This document shows, in pieces, positions 61,175-64,000 of a stretch of DNA of 64,000 nucleotides (position 1 is its first letter; every line of letters starts with the position of its first letter). The notes under the pieces were generated by a model. It was not told where the DNA came from. It saw only the letters and a list, made by a program, of their open reading frames with translations, and did no database searches. The DNA comes from Hyphomicrobiales bacterium. Lineage in GTDB: Bacteria; Pseudomonadota; Alphaproteobacteria; Rhizobiales; Beijerinckiaceae. Position numbers and translations under genes: made by a program. The stretch is from contig JAIXZO010000022.1 of assembly GCA_027489535.1 (NCBI GenBank), forward strand, positions 186,001 to 250,000. Reading direction: 5' to 3'.

Positions 61175-61330
61175 GTGCGTCTCTCCGGCAGTTTCTTGAT
61201 GGTGCCGGATCGTGCGCCTCATCCGAAAGGACTTCAACACCCCAGAAAGCGGAATGTACTTATCCGCGAGACGTAAATCCTGATATTTTCCAGTCGCATG
61301 GCCGCAGTGCAAGAATCGTGATGCGCCGCG

Positions 61331-61343
61331 CATGCCAGCTATA
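61331..61343. promoter_or_regulatory. CATGCC-A-GCTATA (site S6 of 13-bp family, weak)
   Basis: Two mismatches to the core ATAKCAGMTAT, in the left arm only. Central in the 262-bp divergent region between the CocE and alpha/beta hydrolase genes. This region is strikingly AT-rich from 61360 to 61420. Confidence 0.35.
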
Positions 61344-61436
61344 CTGAAATGCATGCTGATTAATCGATTTAAATATTTTGATTGATTGAAAATCTTGCTA
61401 TTCATGATCGAAATCACGAACCTAGGCGGCCCTCCC

Positions 61437-62258
61437 ATGCTTGCGGAACTCGTCACCATCGAGACCGACTCCGAACCGATGCACGGCGCGTTCTACGCGG
61501 CCGACGGCGAAATGCGCGGCGCGGCGCTTCTGATGCACGGCAACTGCCACAACTTCTACACCGGCCCGTCGCGCTTTCTGCCTCCGGCTCTGGTGAAGCG
61601 CGGCATCGCCTGCCTCGCCTTCAACCGGCGCGGGCACGACATGGTGACCTCGCTCGGCGGGCGCGACATCGGCGGCGGCGCGTTCCAAACCGCCGCGCAG
61701 GCGGTCGAGGACGACCGCATCGCGGCGGCTTGGCTGAAGGCGCGCTGCGGGCGCGCTCCGCTCGTCATCGGCCACAGCAACGGCGGAATGCTCGCGGCGC
61801 AACATGCGGCCGACGACGCCGACACGCCCGCCGTGGTGCTTCTCTCCGCTCATTGCGGCGGGCGCGACATCGCGGCCCTCAACAGCGGCAACGGCCTGTT
61901 CGCGCTCGACAGGACGGAGGAACTCACGGCGCAGGCGCACAAGATGGTCGCCGAGGGACGCGGACGCGATCTGATGCTGCTGCCCGGTTGGTGGTGGGTG
62001 ATCAGCGCGGAGAGCTTTCTCGATTACGCGCTGACGGGTACGCCGGACACCGTCGCCAACGCCGCACGCATCCTCTGCCCTTCGCTCTACATCCGGGGCG
62101 ACAAGGAGCGGCCGGACATCTATCCCGCCGAATTGTTCGCGGAGAGGGCGGCGGGCCGATGCGAAGCCCGCGTCCTCCCCGATTGCGACCATTTCTACAC
62201 CGGCCACGAGGCCGAAGTGGCCGAAATGGTCGCCGAGTGGTCCGCAGCCCGCTTGTGA
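61437..62258 (+). CDS. Alpha/beta hydrolase
   Basis: 273 residues from the ATG at 61437, where AGGCGG precedes. An ATG at 61404 and a TTG at 61386 are upstream alternatives in the AT-rich stretch without a site. Fold motifs: LLMHGNCHNFYTGPS, FNRRGHDM, nucleophile elbow GHSNGG (Ser near 114), RGDKERPD and the final His in DCDHFYTGHE. Substrate unknown. Divergent from the CocE gene, convergent with the aldo-keto reductase (20 bp apart). Confidence 0.9.
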   Translation: MLAELVTIETDSEPMHGAFYAADGEMRGAALLMHGNCHNFYTGPSRFLPPALVKRGIACLAFNRRGHDMVTSLGGRDIGGGAFQTAAQAVEDDRIAAAWLKARCGRAPLVIGHSNGGMLAAQHAADDADTPAVVLLSAHCGGRDIAALNSGNGLFALDRTEELTAQAHKMVAEGRGRDLMLLPGWWWVISAESFLDYALTGTPDTVANAARILCPSLYIRGDKERPDIYPAELFAERAAGRCEARVLPDCDHFYTGHEAEVAEMVAEWSAARL

Positions 62259-62278
62259 GGGGGTGCGGACCATGACGA

Positions 62279-63256
62279 TCACCGGTCCAACGTGGCCATC
62301 ATCGGGGCGCCGTAGCGTTCGCCCTTGACCTCCGAGGCCGGCACCGCGCCTTCCAGCGCCGCCAGATCCTCCTTGGACAGCACGATGTCCGCCGCAGCCA
62401 TATTTTCCTCGAGCGCGGAAATCCGCCGCGTTCCGGGGATCGGCACGATGTCGTCGCCGCGCGACAGCACCCAGGCCAATGCCAGCTGCGCCGGCGTCAC
62501 CTTCTTGGCGGCCGCGATATCGCGCACGCGGGCGACGATGCGGGCGTTCGCTTCGAGGTTCTCGCCTTGGAAGCGCGGCATCATCTTGCGCACGTCGCCC
62601 GCGCCGATATCCGCCTCCGAACCGACCGATCCGGTCAGGAAGCCGCGGCCGAGCGGGCTGTAGGCCACGAAGCCGATGCCGAGTTCGCGGCAGGTCGGCA
62701 GCACGCGGTCTTCGACCTCGCGCGTCCAGAGCGAATATTCGGTCTGCACCGCCGTCAGCTTGTGGACCTTGTGGGCGCGGCGGATCGTGTCCGGCGACGC
62801 CTCGCAGATGCCGATATTCTTGACCTTGCCCTCGGCGACGAGGCGGCTCATCTCGCCGACCGTGTCTTCGATCGGCACCGTCTTGTCGATGCGGTGGGCG
62901 TAATAGAGGTCGATGGCATCGATGCCGAGCCGCTTGAGCGAAGCCTCGCAGGCGGAGCGCACATATTCGGGCTTGCCGTTCACGGTGCGGCTGCCGTCCG
63001 GCAGAAACTGCTGGCCGAACTTCGTCGCGATGATGACGCGGTCGCGCATCGGGCGCAGCGCCTCGCCGACGATCTCCTCGTTCCGGTAAGGCCCGTAGGC
63101 GTCCGCCGAGTCGAAGAAGTTGACGCCGCGCTCCACCGCCTGCCGCAGCAGCGCGATGGCGTCCTTCTCGTCGATGCCGCCGTAAGTCCCCGAAAGGCCC
63201 ATGCAGCCGTAGCCGACGGCCGATACCGAGAGCGTTCCGAGATGTCGATGTTTCAT
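62279..63256 (-). CDS. Aldo/keto reductase
   Basis: 325 residues. Catalytic tetrad visible: Asp49 and Tyr54 (FFDSADAYGPY), Lys79 (ATKFG) and His121 (YYAHRID). The C-terminal PIPGTRRISALEENMAA is the NADPH site typical of the AKR group with YhdN/perakine reductase-like members. Reduces aldehydes or ketones. A copy of the 14-bp palindromic element lies 28-41 bp upstream of its start. Confidence 0.93.
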   Translation of the reverse strand: MKHRHLGTLSVSAVGYGCMGLSGTYGGIDEKDAIALLRQAVERGVNFFDSADAYGPYRNEEIVGEALRPMRDRVIIATKFGQQFLPDGSRTVNGKPEYVRSACEASLKRLGIDAIDLYYAHRIDKTVPIEDTVGEMSRLVAEGKVKNIGICEASPDTIRRAHKVHKLTAVQTEYSLWTREVEDRVLPTCRELGIGFVAYSPLGRGFLTGSVGSEADIGAGDVRKMMPRFQGENLEANARIVARVRDIAAAKKVTPAQLALAWVLSRGDDIVPIPGTRRISALEENMAAADIVLSKEDLAALEGAVPASEVKGERYGAPMMATLDR

Positions 63257-63283
63257 GATTTGGCCCTTGCCTCTTTCGTCTAT

Positions 63284-63297
63284 TGATCACGCTATAA
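63284..63297. promoter_or_regulatory. 14-bp element TTATAGCGTGATCA, minus orientation (site C)
   Basis: The reverse complement of 63284-63297 matches TTATMRNNYGATMA. It sits where it could overlap the aldo/keto reductase promoter. Confidence 0.45.
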
Positions 63298-63405
63298 ATT
63301 AGAGGGTCAACCGAAAGCGGGTCGCTTCGGCATCGGCGGCCCATGCGGAAGCGCGACCTGCCCGAACCGGGTTACGGGTCTGATTCCGGGCAGCTTTCAT
63401 CCTAT

Positions 63406-63419
63406 TTATCAAACGATCA
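63406..63419. promoter_or_regulatory. 14-bp element TTATCAAACGATCA (site D)
   Basis: Matches TTATMRNNYGATMA. It is followed one base later by TTATCGGGAG, a possible second half site. Confidence 0.45.
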
Positions 63420-63645
63420 GTTATCGGGAGACGCTCTCCTCACGCGGGCTAGCCCCGCACTCAGCGCATGGAGCATATCCTGCGCGCCGAAAAGTAAAAG
63501 TCATCTAATTCGATTTAGTCGAAGCCTCGGCCCCGGATCGCTGCCCGGATCTGCCGCCGCGAATGCTTCAGCACGACGGGTCGTCGCCCGCCAAAGACTT
63601 TGCACCGCCGATTGACATGCTCCCGGATGAAGGGGAGCCTCTAAT

Positions 63646-63659
63646 TTATAGGGCGATAA
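63646..63659. promoter_or_regulatory. 14-bp element TTATAGGGCGATAA (site E)
   Basis: One mismatch to site A, with identical right half GGGCGATAATC. It ends 15 bp before the LVIVD start codon. Confidence 0.55.
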
Positions 63660-63674
63660 TCAAGGAAGTTCAGC

Positions 63675-64000
63675 ATGACCCCGGACGAACTCGCAGGGCG
63701 CAGCCGTTCCGAGAATTTCGACCTCATCGGCTACGCCCCGCTCGAGGATCGTCCGGCCTTCAAGATGGCCGTCCATCGCGCCGGGGACCGCTGGTTCCTT
63801 TATTGCGCGCATTTCTGGCACAGCGGCCTGTCGGTCGTGGAGATCACGGATCCGACGGCCCCGCGCTTCGTCAAATTCATCCCCGGCCCGCCGAACACCT
63901 GGACCCTGCAGGTCCAGATCGCCGACGGCATCATGATCACCTCGATGGAGCGGATCATGGACGGCTGGGGCGGCGACCCGAACGGCTCCTTCGGCGACGG
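63675..64000 (+). CDS. LVIVD-repeat protein, N-terminal part (cut by window edge)
   Basis: 108 full codons from ATG at 63675 (AAGGAAG 6 nt upstream), running off the right edge. Segments WFLYCAHFWHSGLSVVEITD and PTAPRFVKFIPGP follow the LVIVD repeat pattern (strand, then DPTxPxxV). No signal peptide. Related in domain, but not a close copy, to the protein at 1-225. Function of the family is unknown. Preceded by three 14-bp operator-like sites. Confidence 0.7.
   Translation, partial: MTPDELAGRSRSENFDLIGYAPLEDRPAFKMAVHRAGDRWFLYCAHFWHSGLSVVEITDPTAPRFVKFIPGPPNTWTLQVQIADGIMITSMERIMDGWGGDPNGSFGD

Larger units (their letters stand above)
63257..63674. other. Divergent regulatory region of aldo/keto reductase and LVIVD genes
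   Basis: 418 bp with no convincing gene. It contains three copies of the 14-bp element (63284, 63406, 63646), a further half site TTATCGGGAG at 63421, a TTGACA at 63612-63617 that could be a -35 box for the LVIVD gene, and AAGGAAG at 63662 as its ribosome binding site. Confidence 0.7.

Noticed and set aside
55114-61276. Two overlapping plus-strand open frames of more than 1000 codons
   Set aside because: Antisense to CoA transferase, acyl-CoA dehydrogenase, LivJ and CocE genes. No recognisable domain.
1-64000. Mobile elements, CRISPR arrays, tRNA genes, toxin-antitoxin or phage defence genes
   Set aside because: I found no transposase, integrase, regular spacer repeats or cloverleaf-like sequences. 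Base composition looks even along the window.

Overview
The window is high-GC, densely coded bacterial DNA with short intergenic gaps, many 1-8 nt start/stop overlaps and strong GGAGG-type ribosome binding sites. The gene content points to a metabolically versatile proteobacterium: repeated tripartite tricarboxylate (Tct) transporters, Liv-type ABC transporters with fused LivM-LivG subunits, PcaC-like and MmgE/PrpD proteins, and thiolase/DUF35 pairs. An alphaproteobacterium is most likely, for example Hyphomicrobiales or Rhodospirillales, but this is inferred from gene style and not from a marker gene. I see no rRNA, tRNA, CRISPR array, insertion sequence, phage gene or replication origin. Nearly all of it is catabolism and uptake.

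Layout. (1) 1-6.4 kb, minus strand: a UTRA-type GntR regulator, two Gfo/Idh/MocA dehydrogenases, a complete tctCBA set and the start of an LVIVD-repeat protein cut by the window edge. (2) 6.7-7.7 kb, plus: an ACMSD-like amidohydrolase facing a second operon across a bidirectional terminator. (3) 15.0-7.8 kb, minus: cupin, tctC, CocE esterase, tctB, tctA, cupin, Ldh-family dehydrogenase and ABM monooxygenase. (4) 26.7-15.1 kb, minus: a nine-gene run livJ, livH, livMG, livF, AroE-like dehydrogenase, SDR, alpha/beta-fused E1 dehydrogenase, FAD-linked oxidase and GMC oxidoreductase, with a divergent qor-SDR-SDR-GntR(FCD) operon at 27.0-30.2 kb. (5) 34.3-30.2 kb, minus: an SsuABC-like ABC transporter with two permeases and an unrecognised 243-residue protein. 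(6) 34.5-35.3 kb: a secreted triple-repeat Cys protein and a degenerate receiver protein. (7) 35.4-63.3 kb: an acyl-CoA-centred region with two divergent thiolase-like/DUF35 pairs, MmgE/PrpD, cyclase, a second Liv system, SCP2-like and hydrolase genes, PcaC-like protein, HIBADH, MBL hydrolase, LysR, CoA ligase, SMP-30 lactonase, MaoC-like hydratase, acyl-CoA dehydrogenase, CoA transferase, an orphan LivJ, a second CocE esterase, an alpha/beta hydrolase and an aldo-keto reductase. (8) 63.7 kb to the end: the start of a second LVIVD protein.

The most interesting signals are regulatory. A near-palindromic 13-bp element (core ATAKCAGMTAT) occurs at six intergenic positions between 39 and 61 kb. 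Four match the core exactly, and all six lie upstream of operons of region 7. They suggest one undescribed regulon covering the thiolase pairs, the second Liv transporter, the CoA ligase, the CoA transferase operon and the esterases. A second 14-bp element (TTATMRNNYGATMA) occurs five times, in two intergenic regions 29 kb apart, linking the SsuABC-like operon and the secreted repeat protein to the aldo-keto reductase and LVIVD gene. Further single palindromes sit where autoregulatory operators of the two GntR genes would be expected.

How the genes may work together (inference): esters or amides imported through Tct or ABC systems would be cleaved by CocE-type and alpha/beta hydrolases, oxidised by GMC, FAD, SDR and Gfo-type dehydrogenases, activated by the CoA ligase or CoA transferase, and shortened by acyl-CoA dehydrogenase, hydratase and thiolase-like/DUF35 retro-aldol chemistry.
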